From Wenyingzhuangia sp039768865 (GTDB taxonomy: Bacteria > Bacteroidota > Bacteroidia > Flavobacteriales > Flavobacteriaceae): a stretch of 64,000 nucleotides of DNA. A program made the position numbers and the translations under genes. The notes under the pieces were generated by a model that worked only from the letters and a program-made list of their open reading frames with translations, searched no databases and was not told the DNA's origin. The stretch lies in the NCBI RefSeq assembly GCF_039768865.1, contig NZ_JBDMZQ010000026.1. The stretch is one strand, 5' to 3'. Below are positions 24,999 to 33,128 of this stretch, one piece after another. Within the stretch, counting starts at the first letter, position 1. The number at the start of each line of letters is the position of its first letter.

Positions 24999-27308
24999 AT
25001 GAAAGTTTGCATTGCAGAAAAACCAAGTGTTGCCAAAGAAATTGCCTCTGTATTAGGTGCAAATGTGAGATGTGATGGTTACTTTGAGGGAAATGGTTAT
25101 CAGGTTACATGGACATTTGGGCACTTGTGTGGTTTGTTTGCACCACATGAATACAAGCCACATTGGAAGAGTTGGAATCTAGATACTTTACCGATGTTAC
25201 CCAATAGATTTGAGGTAAAGGTAATGGATGACAAAGGGGTACAAAAGCAATTCAGAACCATTAAGTTTTTATTTGATAAAGCTGATGTTGTAATTAATTG
25301 CGGGGATGCGGGTACAGAAGGTGAACTTATTCAGCGTTGGGTCATTAATCAAGCAGGGTACACTGGTAAAGTAGAACGTTTGTGGATTTCCTCTTTGACT
25401 ACTGAAGCCATTAAGGAGGGGTTTGAAAAGTTGATTCCCGCCGAAAAATACGATAACTTATATTACGCGGCTAGTTCTAGGGCCATAGGAGATTGGTTGT
25501 TGGGAATGAACGCAACTCGATTGTATACTTTGAAATATGGAAGAGATCGACAAGTTTTATCTATTGGACGAGTACAAACTCCTACCTTGGCCATGGTTGT
25601 AAAGCGATTTCTAGAAATTCAGAATTTTAAGTCAGAGCCTTTTTGGGAAATACAAACACTATATAGAGATACTATTTTTAACAATGAGCAAGGTCGTTTT
25701 TTAAAAAAAGAAGATGGGGAGCAAACCATGAACAGGATAAAAAATGAACCTTTAGAAATTATAGCTGTAGAAAAAAAGAAAGGGAAAGAATATGCTCCAA
25801 AGCTATTTGATTTGACAGGATTGCAAGTGTATTGTAATCAGAAGTTTGGGTTTACAGCGGATGAGACATTGAAGTTAACTCAAGGTTTGTACGAGCAAAA
25901 AGTAGTGACATATCCTCGTGTTGACACTACTTTTTTACCAAATGACGTTTATCCAAAGGTAAGAGGGATTCTGCAAAAATTAAGTAAATATTCTGCGTTA
26001 ACTGCACCCATACTGGCAGAAGTTAAGATTAAAAAATCTACGAAGGTTTTTAATGATAAAAAAGTTACAGATCACCATGCTATCATTCCTACTGGAGTAG
26101 AAATACCTTTGCATGCTAACGCACAAAAGGTCTACGATATCATTACTCGAAGGTTTATTGCTGTTTTTTATCCTGATAGTGAGGTGTCTAATACTACTGT
26201 TTTAGCTGAGGCTGCAAAAATAAAATTTAAATCAACCGGAAAAGAAGTCTTGTCTGAGGGTTGGCGTTTTGTTTTTAAAACCCCTGAACAAAAACAGCAA
26301 GATCTTAAAAAAACAAAGGAGGAGCAAATCTTGCCTACCTTTGTCAAAGGAGAAACGGGCAGACACACACCGTCTTTTTTAGAAAAACAAACCAAACCTC
26401 CAAAACAGTATACTGAGGCAACATTGTTAAGAGCGATGGAAACAGCTGGTAAGCAGGTGCAAGACGATGAGTTAAGAGATTTAATGAAAGAAAACGGTAT
26501 TGGAAGACCTTCTACTCGAGCAAACATTATAGAAACACTCTTTAAACGTACCTATATTGAACGCAACAAAAAGCAGATTCTTCCTACTTTTACAGGAATC
26601 CAACTCATCCAAACCATTCAGAATAGATTGCTGAAATCTGCAAGGCTAACTGGTGAATGGGAAAAACAGTTAAAGGATATAGAGAAAGGAACATACCATG
26701 CGACTACCTTTATCAACAACATGAAAAAAATGGTAGATGAATTGGTTGTTGAGGTTCGATTGTCAGATCATAAACCTATTTTGATCGACCCTGTATCCAA
26801 AAGATCTGTAGATCATGAAAAAAAGAAAACTAAGGGGGTGGTGGGAACCACATGTCCTAAATGTAAAGTTGGTCATTTGCTGAAAGGGACAACTGCTTAT
26901 GGCTGCAGTAAGTACAATGAGAATTGTAACTTTGTACTTTCGTTTGTGTTCAAGGAAAAAAAAATATCTGATCATCAATGCTTGAGGCTTATAACCAAGG
27001 GAAGTACTGTGCAGTTAAAAGGTTTTAAAACCGAAGAAGGGACTGGTGAAGGGACTATTGTTTTGGATAATGCCTTTAAAATGGTGTTTAAACCTAAGAA
27101 AGTAAGTTCTGATCAAAATAAATTTCCAGATAGATTCAGTTGTCCCAAATGTAAAAAAGGTAATATTTTAAAGGGAAGTACAGCTTATGGCTGTTCTGAA
27201 TATAAATCAGGTTGTGCTTTTAAAGTTGAGTTTTCAACCATTAAATTAAAAGCTAAGGGTAGTATACTTACTAAAGATTTGGTTCGGAAGATCATCTGTG
27301 AATCGTAA
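24999..27308 (+). CDS. topB: Type IA DNA topoisomerase III
   Basis: This 769-aa enzyme relaxes and decatenates DNA through a 5'-phosphotyrosyl intermediate. The Toprim domain opens with MKVCIAEKPSVAKEIA. The metal motif is DAGTEGE at residues 103-109, where many relatives have DxDREGE. The active-site Tyr lies in VVTYPRVDTTFL. At the C-terminus are two zinc ribbons (CPKCKVGHLLKGTTAYGCSKY and CPKCKKGNILKGSTAYGCSEY), repeats typical of topoisomerase C-terminal domains. It is complete and stands alone, with a consensus -7 element upstream. Confidence 0.93.
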   Translation: MKVCIAEKPSVAKEIASVLGANVRCDGYFEGNGYQVTWTFGHLCGLFAPHEYKPHWKSWNLDTLPMLPNRFEVKVMDDKGVQKQFRTIKFLFDKADVVINCGDAGTEGELIQRWVINQAGYTGKVERLWISSLTTEAIKEGFEKLIPAEKYDNLYYAASSRAIGDWLLGMNATRLYTLKYGRDRQVLSIGRVQTPTLAMVVKRFLEIQNFKSEPFWEIQTLYRDTIFNNEQGRFLKKEDGEQTMNRIKNEPLEIIAVEKKKGKEYAPKLFDLTGLQVYCNQKFGFTADETLKLTQGLYEQKVVTYPRVDTTFLPNDVYPKVRGILQKLSKYSALTAPILAEVKIKKSTKVFNDKKVTDHHAIIPTGVEIPLHANAQKVYDIITRRFIAVFYPDSEVSNTTVLAEAAKIKFKSTGKEVLSEGWRFVFKTPEQKQQDLKKTKEEQILPTFVKGETGRHTPSFLEKQTKPPKQYTEATLLRAMETAGKQVQDDELRDLMKENGIGRPSTRANIIETLFKRTYIERNKKQILPTFTGIQLIQTIQNRLLKSARLTGEWEKQLKDIEKGTYHATTFINNMKKMVDELVVEVRLSDHKPILIDPVSKRSVDHEKKKTKGVVGTTCPKCKVGHLLKGTTAYGCSKYNENCNFVLSFVFKEKKISDHQCLRLITKGSTVQLKGFKTEEGTGEGTIVLDNAFKMVFKPKKVSSDQNKFPDRFSCPKCKKGNILKGSTAYGCSEYKSGCAFKVEFSTIKLKAKGSILTKDLVRKIICES

Positions 27309-27336
27309 GATTGCTCATTAAAGAGATGGTGCTATT

Positions 27337-27849
27337 TCATCGTTTTACATTTTTAATTATTTTTTGGACAGATTTTTGAATGCCAGGAGACAAGGTTTCT
27401 AAGTATTGATTTTGACAAATGAAAGTCAGTTCTCCTTTCAGGTCAGGATATTTTGTGCAGGTTTTATGGACAAATTTAAAGGCAACATATCTAACTGCTG
27501 GAGCTTTGGAAAGATCCTCCCACAAAGTCATGCAAATATCAAACAATTTACCTTCTTGTTCCTCATTTAGTTCCATTTGGCTAAGGATTTTCAATATTTC
27601 TCTTTGGTGTCCATCTTTTCTATCTCTTAGGATCTTGATGAAATCTGAAATAAAGGGTTGAATTCTTGTGTCGTTTTCACAAGTACAATGAGATAAGATC
27701 CAAGAAGCTCTCCAAGATTGAGGCTCTTGTTTGGTTAGAGAAACTTCAATAGCTCTTGAGTGAACTTCAGTTTGTTCTTGAAATAATTGTATCAAAAAAT
27801 CTTTATCCAAACGTTTGGTTAGAATACTGTCTAAGTTTAATTTACTCAT
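27337..27849 (-). CDS. Conserved hypothetical protein, HEAT-like helical
   Basis: I do not recognise a named family. The 170-aa soluble protein is predicted almost all alpha-helical. Its successive helix pairs (SWRASWILSHCTCEND, IQPFISDFIKILRDRK, HQREILKILSQM, APAVRYVAFKFVHKTC) look like HEAT/ARM-type repeats, which act as protein-interaction scaffolds. There is no signal peptide. It is divergent from the glycosyltransferase gene at 27998 and convergent with topB, 28 bp away. A DNA glycosylase AlkD-like HEAT fold is conceivable but no catalytic residues can be assigned. Confidence 0.6.
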   Translation of the reverse strand: MSKLNLDSILTKRLDKDFLIQLFQEQTEVHSRAIEVSLTKQEPQSWRASWILSHCTCENDTRIQPFISDFIKILRDRKDGHQREILKILSQMELNEEQEGKLFDICMTLWEDLSKAPAVRYVAFKFVHKTCTKYPDLKGELTFICQNQYLETLSPGIQKSVQKIIKNVKR

Positions 27850-27985
27850 GTAAACATTTATTTTTTTGAGTGTTCATTATTTTTGTTGTTTTTCCTTTGG
27901 GCTACAACAGAGCATTCAAAATTTATATTCAAGTGATGAACTAAATTTAAATAAATCAAATGAATGTGCTATAGATTCAATTCTA

Positions 27986-27993
27986 TATTTTTG
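27986..27993 (+). promoter_or_regulatory. Putative -7 element of GT4 gene
   Basis: TATTTTTG matches TAnnTTTG and ends only 4 bp before the ATG at 27998. If used, the mRNA would be nearly leaderless. No -33 element is visible. Confidence 0.3.
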
Positions 27994-27997
27994 TAAT

Positions 27998-29218
27998 ATG
28001 CAATCACTCTTAATTATTGGTTATGTTTGGCCAGAACCTACTGCAACTGCAGCAGGTACAAGAATGTTACAAATTATTGAACAATTTCTAGTATCAGGTT
28101 ATAAAATTACTTTTGCAAGTCCAGCTCACCGGCCAACTACTGCCTTTGATTTGAGTGAGATTGGCGTTGTTGAACAAGAGATAAAATTAAACGATTCTTC
28201 TTTTGATTGTTTTATAGATGCATTAGATCCTTATGTTGTTTTGTTTGATCGGTTTATGATGGAAGAGCAGTTTGGTTGGAGGGTTGCAGAAATTTGTCCC
28301 AGCGCTTTAAGAATTTTGGATTCAGAAGATTTACATTTTTTAAGAAAAGCAAGACATCAAGCCATAAAAAAAGGAGATGTTTTACCCACAGAAATTATTC
28401 ATTCAGATGAGGCTATGAGAGAAATAGCAAGTATTTATAGATGTGATGTCACATTTACGATATCAGAATTTGAAATGAAATACTTAAAAGAAATTTTCGG
28501 AATTCCAGAGGATTTATTGTGGTACTTACCTTTTTTAGTAGAAATTAGTGATCGACCAACTTTAGATTTTGAGGAGCGACAAGATTTTTTGTTTATTGGT
28601 AATTTTATTCATAAACCCAATTGGGATGCTGTTTTACAGTTGAAACATCATGTTTGGCCACTTCTTAGGAAAAAACTTCCCGAAGCGAAATTGCATGTTT
28701 ATGGTGCATATTCCTCGGAAAAAGTTTTTCAGCTGCACCACACTAAAGAAAATTTTTTAGTCCATGGAAGAGCGGAAGAGGTAAGTGAAGTCATGGAGAA
28801 AGCAAGAGTCTGTTTGGCCCCAATCCGTTTTGGTGCTGGTTTAAAAGGTAAATTAATTGACGCTATGAAAAGCCACACACCTTTTGTGACGAGTCCCATA
28901 GGAGCTGAGGGTATGTTTGGTGAAATAGACTTGGAAGTTAGTATAGCTGATCATTTGGAGGACTTCGTAAGTAAATCCGAAGCTTTGTATTTAGATAAAG
29001 ATTTATGGGTAGAGACAACAAAGAGAGGAGAAGAAGTTTTAAGATCTAGATTTGATAAAAATATAATTCAAAAGGATTTCGGTGATAAATTAAAGATGGC
29101 AAAAGAACAGCTTGAGGCCAGAAGATTTAAAAATTTTGTGGGTGGTATGTTACAACACCATACCATGAAAAGCACAAAGTACTTATCAAAATGGATTACC
29201 GAAAAGAACAAAAGTTAA
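27998..29218 (+). CDS. Glycosyltransferase family 4 (group 1)
   Basis: This 406-aa protein has a GT-B fold. The N-terminal half opens MQSLLIIGYVWPEPTATAAGTRML, where the acceptor-side glycine/loop pattern is typical. The C-terminal half contains FLFIGNFIHKPNWDAV and the donor-site region GRAEEVSEVMEKARVCLAPIRFGAGLKGKLIDAM with the catalytic-type KLIDAM..H.PFV. It transfers a nucleotide-activated sugar to an unknown acceptor, probably for envelope glycans. I start it at ATG 27998; an in-frame TTG at 27866 would add 44 residues without homology-like character. Its stop overlaps the stop of the convergent LpxR-like gene by 2-3 bp. Confidence 0.82.
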   Translation: MQSLLIIGYVWPEPTATAAGTRMLQIIEQFLVSGYKITFASPAHRPTTAFDLSEIGVVEQEIKLNDSSFDCFIDALDPYVVLFDRFMMEEQFGWRVAEICPSALRILDSEDLHFLRKARHQAIKKGDVLPTEIIHSDEAMREIASIYRCDVTFTISEFEMKYLKEIFGIPEDLLWYLPFLVEISDRPTLDFEERQDFLFIGNFIHKPNWDAVLQLKHHVWPLLRKKLPEAKLHVYGAYSSEKVFQLHHTKENFLVHGRAEEVSEVMEKARVCLAPIRFGAGLKGKLIDAMKSHTPFVTSPIGAEGMFGEIDLEVSIADHLEDFVSKSEALYLDKDLWVETTKRGEEVLRSRFDKNIIQKDFGDKLKMAKEQLEARRFKNFVGGMLQHHTMKSTKYLSKWITEKNKS

Positions 29219-30165
29219 AACTTATAACTACATTGAACGCTACCGTATTTGGTAGTTTTAGTTTTCATTTCTTGTGCTTCTCGAGTTTTAAAAATAACAT
29301 GGTAGCTAAGATTTAGGTGTTCTAGATTCCAATAAAATCCTAAGTCATTTTGCCATGTCCATGGCTCTAAATGAAATTTCTTGCTTGAAGGGTTAACTTC
29401 TAGTGTACCTGTAATGGTATAATCTTGAATTTGGTAGGTAGCAAATGACTTAAATCCAAAATAACATTCTTTGATCCACTCCTCTTCTTTGGTTTGCAAT
29501 GCAGTACCAAAAAAACTTGTATTAGAAATGGGGTTTAAGGCATTGTTTATAAAATTAACTTGAAAAGCCAAGCCGCTAGAGATGTTGGTTATGATGCTGT
29601 TGATAATTGTATTGTTGGTCCAATACATCGTAAAGGGAAGGTGCTCTTTGTATATTAAGGTTTGTGTGTAATTGGCTAAGACCCCCACGGTGTATTTTTC
29701 TTTAATTTGTGTTTTCCATCCTGCAGAGGGATCAAGGTTATAAAAAGAATGTATGAAATTCTGTCCCATTTCAGCTCCTGATTTATGATTGGTTACACTT
29801 GCCGTGACCCCTAAACTTAAAATATTTTTATTGTAGATTATCTGTTCTGTATAGTTCAAATGGAGTATGCCAGCATAAGGTCTTTCTTGCATAAAAACCT
29901 CTGGGATATCGCTCAGTTGTGGGTTGTATATGTTTTGGCGTAGACTAAAATGTTTAATTTTTTTATTGAATATATGATTCCTTGTACTCGCCACTTTTCT
30001 ATAAAACAATTCTAATCCACTGGTGTAAAACTGATCTAGGTAAAGGGAGACATATAAATCATTATCGTTTACCATCCCAATCTCGTGTTGATTTTGAGCA
30101 AAACTATTTGTCTTGGAGAAAATGAGCAAAAAGAGGGGGTAAAATACTATTTTATTGAAATTCAT
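29215..30165 (-). CDS. LpxR-like lipid A 3'-O-deacylase (DUF2219)
   Basis: This 316-aa outer-membrane beta-barrel has a signal peptide of about 23 residues (ending SFA). The N-terminal MVNDNDLYVSLYLDQFYTSGLELFY matches the LpxR hallmark, an Asn-Asp pair followed by YTSG. ERPYAG (94-99) and GQNFIH with His139 then GW (149-150) also match; in Salmonella LpxR the Asn, Asp and His lie in the active site. LpxR removes the 3'-acyloxyacyl group of lipid A at the outer membrane and lowers endotoxicity. I rate family membership as good but activity as inferred. It ends tail-to-tail with the glycosyltransferase gene. Confidence 0.78.
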   Translation of the reverse strand: MNFNKIVFYPLFLLIFSKTNSFAQNQHEIGMVNDNDLYVSLYLDQFYTSGLELFYRKVASTRNHIFNKKIKHFSLRQNIYNPQLSDIPEVFMQERPYAGILHLNYTEQIIYNKNILSLGVTASVTNHKSGAEMGQNFIHSFYNLDPSAGWKTQIKEKYTVGVLANYTQTLIYKEHLPFTMYWTNNTIINSIITNISSGLAFQVNFINNALNPISNTSFFGTALQTKEEEWIKECYFGFKSFATYQIQDYTITGTLEVNPSSKKFHLEPWTWQNDLGFYWNLEHLNLSYHVIFKTREAQEMKTKTTKYGSVQCSYKF

Positions 30166-30278
30166 GTCAGTGAGGTGGAATAGAGTTGAAAAGGGTAAGT
30201 TTTAGTGTTGTTAAACTATGCTAAAATATGAGGATTGCTTATATTTACTTCTAAGTAACAAAAAAATCCCCAAAATAG

Positions 30279-31136
30279 ATGAACCACAAAGAATTTTTAA
30301 CCTCAGAAGATTTTGCCTCATTGGGTTCAAGAGCAGATTTACTAGATAAGTTAGATGAAAAAAATATTGATATCTCTACTATCCTAGATAAGATAAAGTA
30401 TGAAGAAGAACTCAAGTCCTTACAGATTGAATTGGTAAAACTTCAACAATGGATAAAGAAAAGCAACAAGCGTGTTGCTGTTATTTTTGAAGGTAGAGAC
30501 GCAGCAGGAAAAGGAGGAGCAATACGTAGGTTTATGGAGCATTTAAATCCAAGATCCACTCGTTTGGTAGCTCTTAATAAGCCTACTGACATTGAAATGG
30601 GGCAGTGGTATTTTATGAGATACATAAAAGAATTACCCAATCCTGGTGAAATTGTTTTTTTTGATAGGAGTTGGTATAATAGGGCTGTAGTTGAGCCCGT
30701 CATGGGTTTTTGCTCAGACGATCAATATGATAAATTTATGGCTCAAGTTCCAGAATTTGAGCATATGCTATATGAAGATGGTTTGATCATCATAAAATTT
30801 TGGTTGTCTATTTCTAAAAATGAGCAAATGACTCGTTTTGATTCAAGACAAGAAAATCCTTTAAAGCGTTGGAAGTTTAGTCCAGTAGATAAAAAAGGTC
30901 AAGAGTTGTGGAACAAGTACACTCATTATAAAGAGCAGATGTTTAGTAAAACCCATACTACTTATAGCCCATGGGTGATTGTGAGAACAAATAATAAGCA
31001 AGAGGCTAGACTAGAAAGTATAAGATATGTGTTGTCTAAATTTGATTACGATGGAAAAAAAGATGGAAAGACCAATTTATTTCCTGACCCAAATGTTGTC
31101 ATGCACTACTTTAGATCCTCTTTTCAAATAGATTAA
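30279..31136 (+). CDS. Polyphosphate kinase 2 family protein, copy 1
   Basis: This 285-aa soluble enzyme has the PPK2 P-loop FEGRDAAGKGG (residues 70-80) and Walker B FFDRSWYNRAVVEPVMGF (127-144). The lid region SKNEQMTRFDSRQENPLKRWKFSPVD is also present. PPK2 enzymes use polyphosphate to phosphorylate nucleotides (class I: ADP/GDP to ATP/GTP; class II: AMP to ADP; class III: both). The length and single domain fit class I, but the class cannot be settled by eye. It has an N-terminal helical extension of about 60 residues. It overlaps nothing and is followed after 1 nt by a second PPK2 gene, so the two are co-translated. Confidence 0.9.
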   Translation: MNHKEFLTSEDFASLGSRADLLDKLDEKNIDISTILDKIKYEEELKSLQIELVKLQQWIKKSNKRVAVIFEGRDAAGKGGAIRRFMEHLNPRSTRLVALNKPTDIEMGQWYFMRYIKELPNPGEIVFFDRSWYNRAVVEPVMGFCSDDQYDKFMAQVPEFEHMLYEDGLIIIKFWLSISKNEQMTRFDSRQENPLKRWKFSPVDKKGQELWNKYTHYKEQMFSKTHTTYSPWVIVRTNNKQEARLESIRYVLSKFDYDGKKDGKTNLFPDPNVVMHYFRSSFQID

Positions 31137-31137
31137 T

Positions 31138-31923
31138 ATGATGGAAAATTTAACTTCAAAAGATATAAAATATTTAAACAGCAAAAAAGGAATTCAAGCG
31201 TTGTTGAGAGACAAAGAATTGAATATTCAGCGAGCCGTTAGAAACATAAATTATATCAAAACCTTAAAAAGGCTACAGAAAGAATTGATTAAAATGCACG
31301 AAGAGGTAATTGAAAAGAATCAACGTGTCATTGTTGTTTTTGAAGGAAGAGATGCTGCGGGAAAAGGAGGTGCTATCCGAAGAATTACAGAACGAATCAA
31401 TCCTCGACATTTTAGGATTGTAGCATTGCCAAAACCAACGGAAGAAGAGAAAACACAGTGGTATTTTCAACGCTATATCAATAAATTTCCGAAAGCTGGA
31501 GAGATTGTGTTTTTTGACAGGAGTTGGTACAATCGCGCTGTTGTAGAACCGGTTAACGGTTTTTGCACCCCAGAAGAGTACGATCGTTTCATGAATAACG
31601 TTAACGATTTTGAGCGTATGATTACCTCCTCAGGAATTGTTTTAGTGAAAATATACATGTCCATTACCAAGGAGGAACAAGCTAAAAGGTTTGATGATAT
31701 AAAAAGCAACCCATTGAAACAGTGGAAAATAACACCTGTTGATGAAAAAGCTCAAGAACTTTGGCATGAATATACGAAGTACAAATCACTAATGTTTGAT
31801 AAAACAAATAATGATTATGCTCCTTGGAAAATTATAAAAGCAAATAAAAAAACTTTTGCAAGAGTCAATGCGATGAAGTATTTGTTATCAAAAATTCCTT
31901 ATGACAAAAACAGAGAGATATAG
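31138..31923 (+). CDS. Polyphosphate kinase 2 family protein, copy 2
   Basis: This 261-aa paralogue of the preceding protein has Walker A FEGRDAAGKGG (68-78) and Walker B FFDRSWYNRAVVEPVNGF (125-142) intact. The lid reads TKEEQAKRFDDIKSNPLKQWKITPVD. The two copies clearly align along their whole length but differ at many positions, so the duplication is old. Two ATGs in a row (31138, 31141) could start it. Both copies keep the catalytic residues, so they may prefer different nucleotides, work in opposite directions or form a mixed oligomer (inference). It is followed after 5 nt by an unknown gene. Confidence 0.9.
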   Translation: MMENLTSKDIKYLNSKKGIQALLRDKELNIQRAVRNINYIKTLKRLQKELIKMHEEVIEKNQRVIVVFEGRDAAGKGGAIRRITERINPRHFRIVALPKPTEEEKTQWYFQRYINKFPKAGEIVFFDRSWYNRAVVEPVNGFCTPEEYDRFMNNVNDFERMITSSGIVLVKIYMSITKEEQAKRFDDIKSNPLKQWKITPVDEKAQELWHEYTKYKSLMFDKTNNDYAPWKIIKANKKTFARVNAMKYLLSKIPYDKNREI

Positions 31924-31928
31924 TTGAT

Positions 31929-32984
31929 ATGGAAGATACTAAGTACGAAAACATATCCAAAAAAAAACCAACATACCCTGTTAAACCGTTTCTGGGTGAC
32001 TATCTAAGTAAGTACAATAGAAACGTACTAATTCCTGTTTTTTACGATGATTTACTAAGGTTTTCTGGAGCGACAGAAGTGTATAATGAGCATGGTGAAG
32101 ATACGCTTTGGGTTAGGGTTTATTACAATGAATTCGAAAGAATTACGATTGATAAAGATTTAAAAAAAGTCTATTCTATTTTACATGGTGACGGTTCAGA
32201 TACCTCTGTTCCTTTTTTGAATATAGATGCTGTTGATTACTGTACATTTGCTAATTCTAAGCCTTTTAGAATTAAAGTTAGAAATATTCTTAACGATAAT
32301 TATACATACATGTATGTTAAGAAAGCAGATGCTTCCAGAGTATATGGTTTAGAATTAGAGCATTTGTTATCCCCAAATAGGATTAATTTTCTAGTTTACA
32401 AAGAGACGTTGATCGAGGATCATATTTCAGGGATTCCCGGAGATACTTTCATGGATTCTGGCTTGGATTCTAGCGCTATCTCTACACAAAAGCAAATTGC
32501 TAAAGAATTTGTAAAATTTAACGAGCGTTGTATCGTTCGTTTGCTTGGAGACATGAGATCTTATAATTATGTGATTGTACCTACTCATGATTTTGATCAA
32601 GTTCGCTATAGGATAAGAGCGACTGATTTTGATCAGCAATGTTACGAGGGTCGTTTAAGGGTTTATATGCCTCAGTTTTTAAAGGAGAACAAGCTATATG
32701 TACAAATGGTTCATAACAACCTAAGACCCGAATCTATTGAGCAATATAAGCAAGAAGAAAGGTCGACTATTGCCAAACGTATTTTGTTAGGTAAAAAAAG
32801 AATTCGTGAACTTTTAGATTGTATGCTCCAAGATAATATTTCATCTGACTTTAAAATCGAACAACTTAAAAAAGATTTATTTGATTATACAAAAGATAAA
32901 GCTTTCAAAGAGTGTAGTTGTATGGGAGAATTGTTGGAAACAGCGTTTAAGTTTGTGATTAGACATTATCAGGATGTAAAGTAA
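31929..32984 (+). CDS. Unknown protein in the PPK2 operon
   Basis: I do not recognise a family for this 351-aa soluble protein. It starts 5 nt after the second PPK2 gene, so it belongs to that operon. The middle carries a striking segment, THDFDQVRYRIRATDFDQQCYEGR (broken here into THDFDQVRYRIR and ATDFDQQCYEGR), with DFDQ twice, 11 residues apart. A small residue followed by an acidic D-F-D after a beta-strand resembles the metal-binding turn of protein-kinase-like folds, but no P-loop or HxD motif is clear. The last about 90 residues are helical and charged. There is no signal peptide or membrane segment. Polyphosphate sensing, nucleotide transfer or a partner role for PPK2 are guesses from context only. 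Confidence 0.7.
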   Translation: MEDTKYENISKKKPTYPVKPFLGDYLSKYNRNVLIPVFYDDLLRFSGATEVYNEHGEDTLWVRVYYNEFERITIDKDLKKVYSILHGDGSDTSVPFLNIDAVDYCTFANSKPFRIKVRNILNDNYTYMYVKKADASRVYGLELEHLLSPNRINFLVYKETLIEDHISGIPGDTFMDSGLDSSAISTQKQIAKEFVKFNERCIVRLLGDMRSYNYVIVPTHDFDQVRYRIRATDFDQQCYEGRLRVYMPQFLKENKLYVQMVHNNLRPESIEQYKQEERSTIAKRILLGKKRIRELLDCMLQDNISSDFKIEQLKKDLFDYTKDKAFKECSCMGELLETAFKFVIRHYQDVK

Positions 32985-33128
32985 TTTTTTCATCAAGATA
33001 CACAGCACCTAATCATGATTACACATTTAAAAAAGATAACAAAGGGCTTTTTAAATTTAACACAAACCGATTGGTCTATTTTTTTCTATTGATTTACGTG
33101 TGTGTCAGTTAAAATTATGCCAAAAGCG

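Noticed and set aside
27866..27997. N-terminal extension of the glycosyltransferase by 44 codons
   Set aside because: It begins at TTG and has no family-like sequence; the GT4 motif begins at the ATG at 27998 and a -7 element lies in between.
30279..31923. PPK2 pair as a recent transposition-like duplication
   Set aside because: The two copies have diverged over their whole length and no flanking repeats or mobile genes are present.
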